This document shows positions 30,739 through 42,064 of a DNA stretch of 64,000 nt, piece by piece. How positions within the stretch are numbered: position 1 is the stretch's first letter; every line of letters begins with the position of its first letter. The stretch comes from Cryptomeria japonica (Eukaryota > Streptophyta > Pinopsida > Cupressales > Cupressaceae). The stretch is from the NCBI RefSeq assembly GCF_030272615.1, contig NC_081410.1:144764349-144828348 (forward strand), written 5' to 3'. The position numbers and the translations under genes were made by a program. The notes under the pieces are model-generated. The model worked only from the letters and a program-made list of their open reading frames with translations, made no database searches and was not told the DNA's origin.

Positions 30739-31700
30739 TTAATTTCCTTTATTTGGTTCATCATCTGTCACACTTTCATCAACAACATAATAATATCTTT
30801 TTTGAAATTTAGGCTTGAATTTTTTTTTAGGAACTCTTTCTTGAAATCTTGAGGCAAAATGTCCTATCTTATTACATGAAAAACATTCAAGAGGCAAATT
30901 TCCTTCATACTTACCGACTCGTTCGGGTAATCTTCTGGCAATCAATGCTTCAAGATCCTCAAGTTATCACTCTTCTTCTTCAATTTCCTTCATCTCTTTC
31001 TCATATCTTGAAATCCTCCTAGATGAACTTTCTCCCAGATCATATCTTTGCTTATCCTTTCCGAAAATAGTGGCTTTGAATGCAGATTCTACCTTAGGAA
31101 GGGAGCCACCGAACTCACTCAACTCAAAGGCTGGCAACTTTCCAATCAACATATCTCTAGTCACATTTGTCATGGTTCGGATCTCCTTAATAGCAGCAAC
31201 TTTATGTTTGTAGGATGCAGGTAAGGATCTGAGCACTTTAGCAACTATCTTTGATTCTTCCAACTTTCCACTGACACATCTGATATTGCACACTAATTCA
31301 TTCACATTCTGCATGAAAGAGGTAATGTTCTCATCTTTTCCCATCCTCAACATCTCATACTTTCCTTTCAAGCTTTGCAACTTAGCAACCTTCACATAGT
31401 TGTCTCCTTTATACAAGGTTTCCAACTTCTTCCAAATCTCATGAGTAGTCTCCAATTCCATAACATTTGTCCTTTCAGAATATGTCAAGGGACTTAGCAA
31501 TGCTTCCTTAGCTCTAATATTATATTCAACTTGCTTGATCTCATCCATAATTGAATGTCCATTTGCAAGAACAATATATTTATTCTTTGTAATAATCTAG
31601 TAAGATTTGCCAATGCATCTGAGATGGCATTCCATCCGGCTAAAGAGAGTAATTAGTTCCATCAAATCTCGGACTGTCCTTCTTGTAAGATGCCAACCCG
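30739..31700 (-). pseudogene. Copia gag with altered zinc knuckle
   Basis: Main frame 31548-30967 shows the UBN2-type gag domain (MELETTHEIWKKLETLY, KVAKLQSLKGKYEMLRM, VLRSLPASYKHKV). Upstream, RFDGTNYSL and then IITKNKYIV.ANG..IMDEIK in another frame show that gag began near 31700 and is frameshifted. TGA-TAA follows EEEEE at about 30964-30969. The next piece has the knuckle CFSCNKIGHFASRF, in which the last Cys of CX2CX4HX4C is Phe. A TAA at about 30739 then separates it from protease. Confidence 0.9.
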
Positions 31701-31734
31701 GATCACCTCAAGCAGTTAAGCTTCTCCAGAGGAA

Positions 31735-31749
31735 CCTACTCTAATACCA
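31735..31749 (-). other. Copia primer-binding site (initiator tRNA-Met type)
   Basis: Minus strand TGGTATTAGAGTAGG lies 2 nt from the 5' LTR. It resembles the usual TGGTATCAGAGC plant copia PBS with two changes. Confidence 0.85.
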
Positions 31750-31751
31750 AT

Positions 31752-33123
31752 TGATGAAATGGGACCGATTTTGGGCAGGTAACTGAGAGGGGGGGGGGGG
31801 GGGTGGTGAATCAGTTGTCTCACAAACTTGCACAAATTAAATTTAATCCCTAATCTTATTATTAAGCATGAAAGCATAAATAAACAACACATCGAGAACA
31901 CATATAACACCAATATTTTTGATGTGGAAAACCCGGTCAATGGAAAAAACTCAGTGGGAACCTACCCACAATATGATAATACTCTGTTATAAGTATATGA
32001 GATTACAATGGGGAATGAACATGCATTTAGGCACACTGCCTAGAGCTCATTGCTCAAAAACAAAAAAAGGGTTACAACCCTGGGAAGACTCACTATCTTA
32101 CAAACACATTCGGATTACATCCGAAAGATCATGAACTAAATAAATAGCATCTCCTAATGCTTGGTTACAATTTTGGTTAAGCACATAAACAACTTCTTCT
32201 CACTCAACTTCTTTGCCTCTGAAAGATTAGTACATTATTTGCACATACACTCATTCATGACACTTATTCGCATGCTCAATTACAAAGATATTACATTTAT
32301 TTATACATGACATCAACCTCAGCAAGGTTGGCTCAACACATATCACCTAAATACAAAAATACAACCATACATGCTACATTATTAAATTTAGACCAAATCA
32401 ATGTCATCTAAGACATAGCATGGACTAAAACCACCACCTCAAATATGAAATACCTCCAATAATTATGCATCGAACAACCACAACATGCTACAAGCATTAT
32501 GTCGGCCAAGAACATGAAGAACACTACCTGATCAAAGAAAATCAACAATGACATGCACAACAATCAATGTGGACCACCAACACGAATAACATATGATCCA
32601 AAAACATCCACAAGCATCATAAATTACCACCGCAACATCTGCAAGAACTCAAATTACTAGAATCATTGTTATCATCATACTGAACTTTAAGAACACTAAC
32701 TGAACTGACTGTCAACCTGAAAGATTCACTTGCGGAGCACCAAATAATGAACTATTTGAATTGAAGACACACATGAATTTCCCAATTACTTCTCCAAATC
32801 TCCAGATCAAGATATTACAATGTTGAGCAATCCAAATCAAAATACTAAACACTCTGGCATTACTGATCAACAGGAAAATTGGCAACAACACACATAACCA
32901 TAACTCACTCAAATCTTCATGCAGACCCCTAACAATTGCACTAAATCATCTACACACACCCATCTAAAAGCCCTTTAATCTGCAAACACTAATTATCAAT
33001 ATGCTGAACAAACCAACCAACTAAACTCATTGCGCCACTACCACAAATAGAAATATGTTGACATCAATGACAACACATCTCTCAGATATCATTAAAGTAC
33101 ATATTTGTAGCAAACATCCAACA
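31752..33123 (-). repeat. 5' LTR of the copia element
   Basis: Same length (1,372 bp) as the 3' LTR. Runs TGATGAAAT to CCAACA on the plus strand, with a G-run near 31788-31802. Confidence 0.93.
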
Positions 33124-33128
33124 TGTGG

Positions 33129-33362
33129 TACAACAAGTAATCTGGTGGTTATTCCCTGTTCAAATGTTGTCTTCAGAAATTGTCACTCTTTCATCTTCTC
33201 ATCTAATTGTTTCATTAATTCTTCCGTCTCCATGGCAGGTGCAAGAGCTTCTTCATCCATTGGAGTGGTTTTCCTTGAATTAGATCTTTTTCTTCTTACA
33301 TACTCTTGAGTGGCCTTGGATTGGGGGTTATCGGTGGCTTTATGTTTCTTCTTTTCTCTAGT
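33129..33362 (-). pseudogene. Decayed hydrophilic frame, 5' part
   Basis: Minus-strand frame with a basic, Ser/Lys-rich stretch (REKKKHKATDNPQSKATQEY) then an acidic stretch (MDEEALAPAMETEELMKQLD), a TGA near 33193, and then TTRLLVVP running to the TSD. After removal of the copia element it reads straight into VSIAPIKLAIG at 25164. Its upstream end is cut by the gypsy-like LTR starting at 33369. Confidence 0.5.
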
Positions 33363-33368
33363 CGAACT

Positions 33369-34610
33369 TGTAGACGTCTAAAATTAATTAAATTAAATAT
33401 TTAATTAATTTAGCCTTTCTTCATAATTAATTAATTTTATTATTTTTATCCCTATTCTTCTCAAAATTAATTAAATTAAATTAAATTAATTTTTTCACTA
33501 TAGTCCGATAATTTATTTGCCAATAAATTAATTATTTTCCTATTCTTCTAAAGTCATCCAAGTCATTAATTCTTCTAAATTCCACTTAGCTAATTAATCT
33601 TAATTAATTAACTTAATCATGTGATTCCTACAAATCACTTCTTCTAATCTTCACTTACCCTAATTAATTCGTCTATAATCATGCTTATCATTATCCTCCA
33701 ATTTTAAATTCCTCCACTCATTCTCTCTCCTCATGTCACATCCTCCTAACCTTCCCACTTGCATTCTTATCTCTCATAAGCCCACCTAATCCACTTCTCT
33801 AATAACTTGCATATTCCTAATCACCTTGATTAGGGATGGGTCAACTCCTTCCCATAAATGGCTTTCCCATATCATCTCCCAACCTTAAGTGCCACCCACT
33901 TTTGTCTATCCAAGGAATTTTGAATTCCTTGAATCTCCTCATGCCCTCTCTTCCCAAGAAATGTTTAATTTCTTTTCTCTTTTATTCTTCCCACACAATC
34001 CATTATTTGATAATTTTTAATTCTCTTGTCCTCTCCCAAGGAATTTAAAATTCCTTTTTATTCTTGCAATGTGCTTGGGGATCTCTTACCCATGTACCTT
34101 GAGGTGTGTGGAGACAAGAAATGCCTTTATGGAAAATCTCTTGAATCCCATACCTTGTCCTCTCAATCATCTCTTCCAATTTATCTCAATCCTAGCCCTC
34201 CATTTCAAATCTATCTTGGCCCTCCATTTTTGCCTCTCCAATCTATAAATTAGAGTTTCCTGCCTTCATTTCACAAGCAATCTTAGTGCAAGTTCATGAT
34301 GTCAAATTAGGCTTAGAACTCTCTTCATAACACCCTTATCATGCCCATTTTATTCCTCACTTAGATAGCCAATCCATCCATCTTGCATCCAATCCTTTGT
34401 TGTTGTTGTTGTTGTGGAGAGCAATCCACATCCAATCAAGGAGCCAATCAAATCAACTGAGGAAGGGGCACATTCTTCACTTCATTGAAGGCTCAATCCG
34501 AGGAAGTGAGAAGAGGTGTAAAGGTTTCATTTGTATGTTTATGCTTTCTTTGAAATTCTTGATTACTGTGTGCATTTGAATCCTCTAACCCCCTTTTTAT
34601 AGTCTCCATT
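33369..34610 (+). repeat. Gypsy-like LTR
   Basis: Starts TGTAGACGTC, close to the TGTAGACACC start of the 11-kb element, next to TTAATTAA-rich sequence. A TATA-like CTATAAATTAGAG lies near 34242-34254. The likely end is TAGTCTCCA near 34610, just before TTTTGGCATGCTCGGTGGG. The end is approximate, and no second LTR is seen in the window. Confidence 0.5.
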
Positions 34611-36300
34611 TTGGCATGCTCGGTGGGACCCACTTCATGGGTCAATATAATCTTTTGCTAATGTTTGTGTGCCTTTTAGTTTGCAGGTCAAAATTTTGAG
34701 TAAAAAAGGGCTTTTCTGGGCAGTTTCTGGGCTTTTGCGCTTGTTTTGAGCCAAATTTCTCTTGTGCAAGGTTTTTTTGCACTTGTGTAGGATATATCTA
34801 GACCTATGTAGGCAAGATTTGGGCTTGTGTAGCCCATACCTGTGCCTGTGCAGTGTTCTGGGGCAGTTTGCCATAGTTGCCTTAATGTGCAAAATTACTC
34901 ACTTTTTGATGCTTGTAGGGCTAAATAGGACTGTTTACTGATCAATCAGGTTAAAATGAACTCATATAGTCTTAATTAGGATTTGGTTAATGAAAAAAAA
35001 CTATTCATCCTTATTTTTTTATGCAATTGGCTTAAAAATAACACAAATTATTAATTTGGGGCTTTAAAATGAACACCAAATCTTTCAACTCCACTTCAAT
35101 TCAAATTTAAATTAGTCTAGTTAGGACTTAGCAAGGGTTAATGAACTCACACAACATTAATTAGGATGGCAATGGACAACAATTTCTCACATTAGGGTTA
35201 TTAGGGTTTCTAAGTAAACAAATTTCTACATTTCATCTTGAAGGGCTTAGAACTTCTGCATTTCTTTGATTATGGTTTGCAATCATGTTCTTAAGTATGA
35301 GAAAATCATTTGGTGTGTGAAAATTAATCAATTCATTGCAATCATAGTCAATTTTGAGCTCACCTAGGGCCTATTTTTTAAAATTAGGGTTTACATGCTC
35401 ATATTAGCCTTCATTTGTGCAAAATTGGTCTCTGTTTTACTAAATCTCATTGTTTTGCACAAGCATTGCACTCTTGCACCTATGTAGCACTTTTTTGTTC
35501 CTATGTTGGACTTATCTATGCCTGTGTAGGACTTTTCTATGCTTGTGTAAGACTTTTCTATGCCTGTGTTGAACCTTTATGTGCATGTGTTGTCTTTGTT
35601 ATAAGCCTATCTTGAAATTCAATCGATAATCATGTCAATTTTAGTTCATTATTAGAGAATAGGTCTTTTGTGTTACTAATGATCTATGTAGCAACTTGAC
35701 GCTATTGGAAAAATACATGCATTGAAACTACTAACACTTTTTGCAGCACGTTTGTTGAAGGCATTGGTTTTTTTCCACTAGTTTAGTTTGCTTCTTTTTG
35801 CATCTTAGATTAGCAAACACTTATATGGGGATTAAAAAGAAAATTTGTATTCTGTGATTGGCACACTTGCACATTTTGTAGGGTGGATCCACCGTCACAC
35901 CTATTATCCTCTCCCCTCGCCTTTGCGAAACTTGGGTGAAGAGAAAGGTGATTGACAACATCTGTCTTTTTTTAGTAGTTGAGGAGTATCTTTGATTGAG
36001 AATTTCATCACCCCACAAGGGTACTTCAAATTGGGACATGTCAGGGATATTGTCTATCTCGACATGATCTCGAGCGGTGTCTTTCGAGCCACTATACAAA
36101 AAAATTGTTCATACGGCCGGAGTGCTGAGTGAATTCGACGTATGTGGAGGCCTTCTTTGCACTGATACTCTCAATTAGAGCCTTAAGCGGCTTGCTTCGT
36201 GAAATTGTTGTTAGATTGGACCCATTGAAAAATTATTAAGAACCTTGTTGTAATAGCCCAAATCCCACATTTGATGGTGCAGGTAGAGTGGATTGTACCC
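34611..36300 (+). other. Leader of a truncated gypsy-like element
   Basis: Follows the LTR at 33369. It begins TTTTGGCATGCTCGGTGGGA, a possible PBS region, then TTTGCAGGTCAAAA, which is also found in the leader of the 11-kb element (near 11768-11782, opposite strand). It contains two clusters of a CTGTGTAGG-type repeat (34740-34860 and 35479-35590). No gag or pol frame follows, so the element is truncated or rearranged. Confidence 0.45.
35479..35590 (+). repeat. Leader tandem repeat, 21-bp unit, about five copies
   Basis: Unit approximately CCTGTGTAGGACTTTTCTATG, with starts near 35479, 35500, 35521, 35542 and 35563. Period and core (CTGTGT[A/T]G) match the repeat at 11612-11731 read on its own sense strand. 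Confidence 0.8.
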
Positions 36301-39007
36301 CGAAGTAACCTCTCATGTACCCACTCAAGATGAGACAATAATCCCTTAGTTAAAAGATCTTCGGATCTTCAGGGTAAGAGAATATGGTATGCCCAAGAAG
36401 TGAGTGTCGTGGAGGGGAGATAGTCCTACCAAAATATTTATCGGTTCACTTATTTGAGGTATCACTATGTGTGAGAGTCCCCATTGAATGGTTTACACTT
36501 TCCAACCTAAGTTGTATGTTTTCAAGTGCCTTTATTGTGCAAAACCGATGATTTTATTATTGGGCTAATCTAGGCCCACCTCACTTTCATGCTTTTCATA
36601 AAGCATTATCCTTGGCCAATGTGCTTGTCATTGTTTGATTTCTCTTGCAAAGAGTAGACACATTCCATCATTCCCAACATTTGACCAACTTTCACTCATG
36701 TACCATTAAACAAAGTCCCTTAAGCATCCCAAAAAGTCCATTTACCGACAAGTCAAGAAGAAGAATCCTAGCTACACTGGTTAAGGTGACACCGATTACA
36801 GTGATTTTTACAAAGGATGGCTCACTACCAAAATGCTCACTGCAAGAGGGCTCACTACCCAGAAAGGCTCACTGCCAAAGAAAGAAAGATAGAAAAGATA
36901 ATCCATCACTGAAACACAATCTACACTACTAGAACTGCTTTCGATAATTATCTGCAACACACTTCACACATCAACTGGATTCTTCCTTTCAATCTCACAT
37001 ATCTTTTATACAATTAGCCATTCACAAATGCCACAATAACTCATCCAGGTCATACACATACATATACTGCCACTGGAAAAACATAATCTTCTAAGTCGGC
37101 CAAGACAAAGATCTAAAATAGGTCAATACTAAACATTCCTATGGTGGGAAGGAATGGGAAGTAGACCACATCACAACTTTCTTCATCGAACACATCAATA
37201 CTTTACCAATGTCGAACCCAAATCATTATGCCCATGCTATATAAATGTCGTTACATAACCTTGAGTTTCGAATCAAGACGGACCCAAGAATAGAACTAAG
37301 TAACATCAACAACACATCTGCCGAAGGGCCAAAACCTTTGAGAAATCGCCAAACATCCATCGACATCACAAACATACCTATCTTCCACTGCTGCTCAATA
37401 TACCTCATCTGGACCTAATCAAACGACATCTAGACTTAACTGGACCATAGGACTTGACATCGATGATAACATACAACATAATGCCAATGGATATTTTTTT
37501 ATGTACTTTTTGATAGCCTTGTGATTAATTGTGTCACATTTGATCTATTAGTGCATTATTGTCCGCCAACTTTGAGGTTTTACTACTCATTTGGCGTGAG
37601 TGGTGCCATTGGCATTTATGATTATCTAGATTTTCACACACTTATATTGCTACAACCGACTTCATATGAAATTATTACTAAATATGGGGGCTTTTTATTG
37701 AGATGTTTTACTTGCTATAAAATGGTTAATTGCATGTTGGTGGTTATCATCTTCTATTCTCCATGTCGCTACTTTGTGATATCATGTGGTATCGGGTTTT
37801 TGTTTCTAAGAAGCTCTAGGATTTTTGTGATCCACATGTCTTTGATGATGAATAACTTGGTAGGGTGTTTCATTTTCATAATGTTGGTAAGTTGTGGTTG
37901 GCTCAAAATCTATCTGCTCTTCTTTTTGAGGTTGCTTCTTGGTTCCTTACTATTTGTATGGATCTATTGCTAGATTCTTGTATTGTGTGGGCTATATTAG
38001 ATATTTTCTTACGCTCCTTCCAATTTTCCACTAACGAAATGGATTATGCTCTTTCTAATTATCATTTTTTTTATTGGCATGTTTCCTATTGGTGGTTTCT
38101 TGTCTCTTGACAAACTTCTTACTAATGGTTGGCATGGATAATTGTTGCATGTAGTCAAGGGTGATCTCATTTGCAACTGGTATAAAGACACTATTTTGGA
38201 ATTTGAAGCCCTTTTGGATTATGTGGCGTCAAGAATTCTAGCAGTGGCGTTGGATGTATTCATAGGTATTCATTATCTACTAGAAATCATGGTTATCATT
38301 TGTGAAGACCCTTGGGAGGTAGTTCCTTTATAGAAAGTTCCCCTAAATGATGAGGATGTTCCATTTGTGGTTGTCGGTGATCCTCCTGAGGTCAAGTCGA
38401 GCAATTGGTATATTAGGCCTTGCTGATTTGTATGACCTTTCCTGCTGCTATATATTTTGTGACTTATTTTGTATTGTACTAAGACATAATATGGCCTCAT
38501 GAATGTATATGATTCTTTTTTGTATGGGTGCCCTTGTTATGGCCCTAGGCATGGGTCAATTTGGTTAGGGTTTATACTTGGTCTCTCCTGATTGTTCCAA
38601 GATTGAGTTTTTTCCTACAGATATAGATAATGTAAAACTTTTATTATTATTATTAATATTAATTTCTAGTGGTATTGCCGCTTTTATATAAAAAATATGT
38701 TATCTATTTGGAAGATAAAAATTAGGGTAATTTTTTTTCATTTTTTGTGACATTAATTTGACCTCACTTTTTTTTATATTTTTAGCAATAAAAAATCCAC
38801 CTTTAAATATATATAAAAAAAATTAAAAATGATTTTCTTTTAAAAATTACAAGTATAAAGGTCACGAAGATATCTTCATTCCATTAGTTTACATCATTTT
38901 AAAATTTAAAATACAAATGCCACTTTTTTGTGGTTAAAGTTGAATATTTTTTGTTGTGATGACCATTCCTTTATAAAAGTGTAACATAGGTTTGTACTTT
39001 CCCCTCT
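36301..39007. other. Intergenic with unassigned frames
   Basis: Four short copies of GGCTCACTnCC (or a variant) occur at about 36820-36880. Part of 36640-37470 resembles the purine-poor style of the copia LTRs, ending in a CTTGACATCGATGATAACA block, and may be an old LTR; this is weak. A 150-codon hydrophobic plus-strand frame lies at 37521-37973, with overlapping frames to about 38330; no family is recognised, and a degenerate transposable-element origin is likely. A TTA microsatellite (about 38640-38665) follows. Confidence 0.4.
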
Positions 39008-39300
39008 TATGATTAGGGATAGGGCTAGTATTAGGGTTAGGGTTAGGACTAGGTTTTAGTTAGGGTTAGGTTTAATTAGGATTATAGGATATATTTTTAT
39101 TCATAGTTAAGATTAGACTTAAATTATGGTTAGGGTTCAAATACAACTAGGGTTAGTGTTAAGATTAGGTTAGTGTAGGGTTCAATTAAGGAAACAAATT
39201 GAGTTAGGATTAGGAATTAAGGGAAAATATTTGAGTTAGGGTTAGAGTTAAATTAGGTTTAAGGTTCAATTATTGTTATTGTTAGGGTTTAATTAGAATT
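39008..39300 (+). repeat. Degenerate telomere-like (TTAGGG/TTTAGGG) tract
   Basis: Many GTTAGGGTTAGG-type blocks interspersed with diverged versions (GGTTTAGGG-like, GTTAGGATTAGG). Strongest at about 39025-39070, then at 39130-39180 and 39230-39290. The strand is G-rich left to right. It stops at the insertion site of the element at 39312. Confidence 0.7.
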
Positions 39301-39311
39301 ATAATTATTAT

Positions 39312-39622
39312 TGAAGTTGAGGAAAAATCAACTCTACAGCTCCCAAAGATTACCTACATGCAAACCTGTCACAGAAGGAGAGAAGCAAAAAAGCTATGGA
39401 GGCCAAAAGTCAGAGATCCAAAAAAGAGGAGTCATATTGATTGTGCAACAGGAATGCAATTCAATAATTACAGTTGTTATGAAAATATAAAGAGAGAATC
39501 CTTATAAAAGGATACTCGAAACCCTAAAGAATTATAAGATTCCTAAGTTTCGCTTAAGTGTAGAGTATAATAGGCTAATAATTAAATAAATAATTATTAG
39601 CTAATAAAAGATAACTCTAACA
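39312..39622 (-). repeat. 3' LTR of the 2.7-kb element
   Basis: 311 bp; the PPT (minus strand CTTAAGGGAGGG, 39623-39634) directly adjoins it. Confidence 0.92.
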
Positions 39623-41089
39623 CCCTCCCTTAAGATGAACTTAGGTAGTAGCTAAAAAATAACTAAGGACTAAAAAAAAATGTAAAAAATGCATGAAAGC
39701 AACAATGGATCCCAACAACTAGGCCTGATGAGGTACCCAAGTACAATAAAATCTTTGTAAAGTGGAGAAAAAGGAGAAAACCCTGTGGGAAAAGAATTCC
39801 TCTCCAAGAAGAGATGAAAGCTCAATTGAAGGACTAAGAAGCCTCCAAACAAGAGTATTCCAGAAGATAGGAACAAAAAAAAAGAGCATGAAGAACACCA
39901 CTGGAGCATGAAACAACTGCAAACATTGTCGAAGAGTAACTGCTAATCTGAAGAACCTCCACTGAAATAGAACACGACTAGGTAGAGAAGACTGTAATCT
40001 GCATGAGTTCCCTCAAATGACACTACTCGAATCAGATGGCAAACAAAGGCAAATAACTGAACTCGAAGATACAGATGGCATAAAACACCAAAGCCTAAAA
40101 AGATGATCAATCGAACCAAGGAAGCATTAGAACAACGTGAAAAACCCCCCCATAATGCAGACAATGGAGAGAGACATGTACATTGAAAAGAACAGCCAAT
40201 AAGAACTGCGTGACGAAGAACCAAAAACATCGAAGGTGCAAAGAAAGTACATAGTGTCGTGGAAGGAACACTCACTTGACACACATCATGAGGTTAATGT
40301 CATGGAAAGAACACTCACATGACAAAGGTAGATGGAAAACAAGGCAAACATCAACCCCCCATGGCACTTTATAATGTAGTGCATGTACAATAAGGCACAA
40401 GATGTGCAAGATCCCAAGTATACAATGCATAGTGATACTTTATCTCAGTTTGTTTACATAAATAAAATACTACAATGATCAGAAGAGATAGAATACTGGA
40501 AACACAGAAAGAACAACCAAATATGAGACATCCTACTCAAAAAAAGAGATCCCAGGATCTGAAACATCCAAGATATTCACAAGAGTGCTGAAAAGCAAAA
40601 AAATGAATAAAATGTACCTAGAGAAGAATCTGGAAATAAAACTCATATGACTGAAAAGTACACAGAACAAGCTTTCCAACGATATAAAGTTTTTGAAAAA
40701 TGGAGTTCAGATGCTCAAGTTATGTCTCTCGGAGTGCAAAGACGAACCTCTGGATTTGACAGAAAAAAAACCATCAAAAAAGAAAAATAAAAAATTCAAA
40801 CCTCCAGATCTAGATAGATCTCGGAAAGAGATTTTCGACGATATAAGATTTGTCAAAAAACGCCTTCGTGAGCCCAAGATATGGCCAAAAGACTGAAGGT
40901 GCTCCAGATGGGCCCAGAAGGGCCCTGAAGGTTGCCTACACAGTGTTGACATCATTTGATTGCAAGGATAAATTTGACAACCGTATGGCCATCACCACCA
41001 AAAAGCCAATTTGCCTCGAAAAACTCACCGAAAAAGAAATGGTGCCCGCAAAAAAATCTCAATCGTCGGAAAAACAAGGGAGGGGCCAG

Positions 41090-41320
41090 AAACAGGTCGA
41101 CAACTCCTGGGCAGCATGGGAGTAGTGCAGGGGCGACGATTGGGCGGAGCAGGCGACGGGCAGGGGCGACGAGGCTTGGTTGTTGGCAGTGTCAGAAGGT
41201 TGGGGCTGGGCGGGGTGAACAGACTATCGGCTGGGAGGAGCGGGCTCTAGCGGTGGGCTCCACGACCTGCTACAGGCCGTATGGACCTGCACAGGTCGTC
41301 GACCCCCCCAAATTTTTTTT
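41090..41320. other. GC-rich, hairpin-capable patch in the 2.7-kb element
   Basis: Strongly GC-rich (GGGGCGACG, GGGCGGGGTG, GGAGCGGGC) in an otherwise AT-rich window. It contains the perfect palindrome GACCTGCACAGGTC at 41284-41297. It lies 0.4-0.65 kb downstream of the element's 5' LTR on the minus strand, so it would be in the 5' part of the transcript. No long coding frame spans it. Confidence 0.7.
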
Positions 41321-41718
41321 TTTTGTTTATAAAAAAAACAAAACTAAACCTTTTGTGTAAAGGATTTTCAAAAATATTTTCTTTTGGAAATATGGCCTGG
41401 GTAAGTCGTTAAACTACCCCTCTCCCCCCTCGGAATTTTTTTTTCTCGATTTGCATGCCCTAAGGCTGTACGACCTGGGGCCTAATTTTTTTTTTGCCTC
41501 CCAAACACCTGACACCAAAATATATCGAATTTTATATCAAAATTCATGGAAACAACCTCCTAAATCCAACTGTGAGGTCCTTTTGGCACCAAAATGTACC
41601 AAAAAATCAGCTACACCCAGAAATGGAAAAAAGCAACTGCATAAACCCCCGTATACACATATTTGAAGAACAAGGCCCAAAAAATATCATGAAGAGAACA
41701 TGGGCATGCAGATCTGGA

Positions 41719-41730
41719 GCTCTAATACCA
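41719..41730 (-). other. PBS of the 2.7-kb element
   Basis: Minus strand TGGTATTAGAGC, 3 nt from the LTR. One mismatch to the canonical initiator-tRNA-Met PBS. Confidence 0.88.
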
Positions 41731-41733
41731 TAT

Positions 41734-42059
41734 TGGAGTTGAGGAAAAATCAACTCTACAGCTCCCAAAGATCATCTACATGCAAACTTGTCATAGAAGG
41801 AGAGAAGCAAAAAAGCTATGGAGGTCTGAATTCAGAGATCCAGAAAAGAGGAGTCATATTGATTGTGCAACAAGAATGCAATTCAATAATTACAGTTGTT
41901 ATGAAAATACAAAGAGAGAATCCTTATAAAAGGATACTCGAAACCCTAAAGGTGAAAACCCTAAAGAATTATAATATTCCTAAGTTTAGCTTAAGCGTAG
42001 AGTATAATAGACTAATAATTAAATAAATAATTATTAGCTAATAAAAGATAACTCTAACA
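41734..42059 (-). repeat. 5' LTR of the 2.7-kb element
   Basis: 326 bp; differs from its partner by a 15-bp duplication and about 16 substitutions. Confidence 0.92.
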
Positions 42060-42064
42060 ATTAT

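Larger units (their letters stand above)
25170..33123 (-). mobile_element. Complete but degenerate Ty1/copia retrotransposon, 7,954 bp
   Basis: LTRs of 1,372 bp each (25170-26541 and 31752-33123) begin TGATGAAAT and end CCAACA. TSD TGTGG lies at 25165-25169 and 33124-33128. On the minus strand the order is 5' LTR, tRNA-iMet-like PBS, gag, zinc knuckle, protease, GAG-pre-integrase, integrase, RT, RNase H, PPT, 3' LTR: the copia order (integrase before RT). The LTRs differ at many positions (of the order of 10% by eye), so it is much older than the 11-kb element. Multiple stops, frameshifts and a nested non-LTR insertion (29385-30125) show it is dead. It interrupts a reading frame (22930-25164 plus 33129-33362). 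Confidence 0.95.
39312..42059 (-). mobile_element. Small non-autonomous copia-type LTR element, 2,748 bp
   Basis: LTRs 39312-39622 (311 bp) and 41734-42059 (326 bp) begin TG[A/G]AGTTGAGG and end CTCTAACA. TSD ATTAT lies at 39307-39311 and 42060-42064. A PBS of initiator-tRNA-Met type adjoins the right LTR and a purine-rich PPT adjoins the left, so the element is on the minus strand. The 2.1-kb interior has no gag or pol frame. The LTRs differ at about 16 positions (5%) plus a 15-bp duplication (GTGAAAACCCTAAAG) in the right copy. It would need proteins from an autonomous copia. It is larger than a classical TRIM. Confidence 0.92.

Noticed and set aside
36280-36330. tRNA-like look of GGTGCAGGTAGAGTGGATTG
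   Set aside because: No cloverleaf arms or B box can be drawn around it.
37521-37973. 150-codon plus-strand frame
   Set aside because: Hydrophobic, with overlapping frames and no recognised domain or gene structure; AT-rich sequence makes Phe/Ile/Leu-rich frames by chance. Mentioned only under the intergenic entry.
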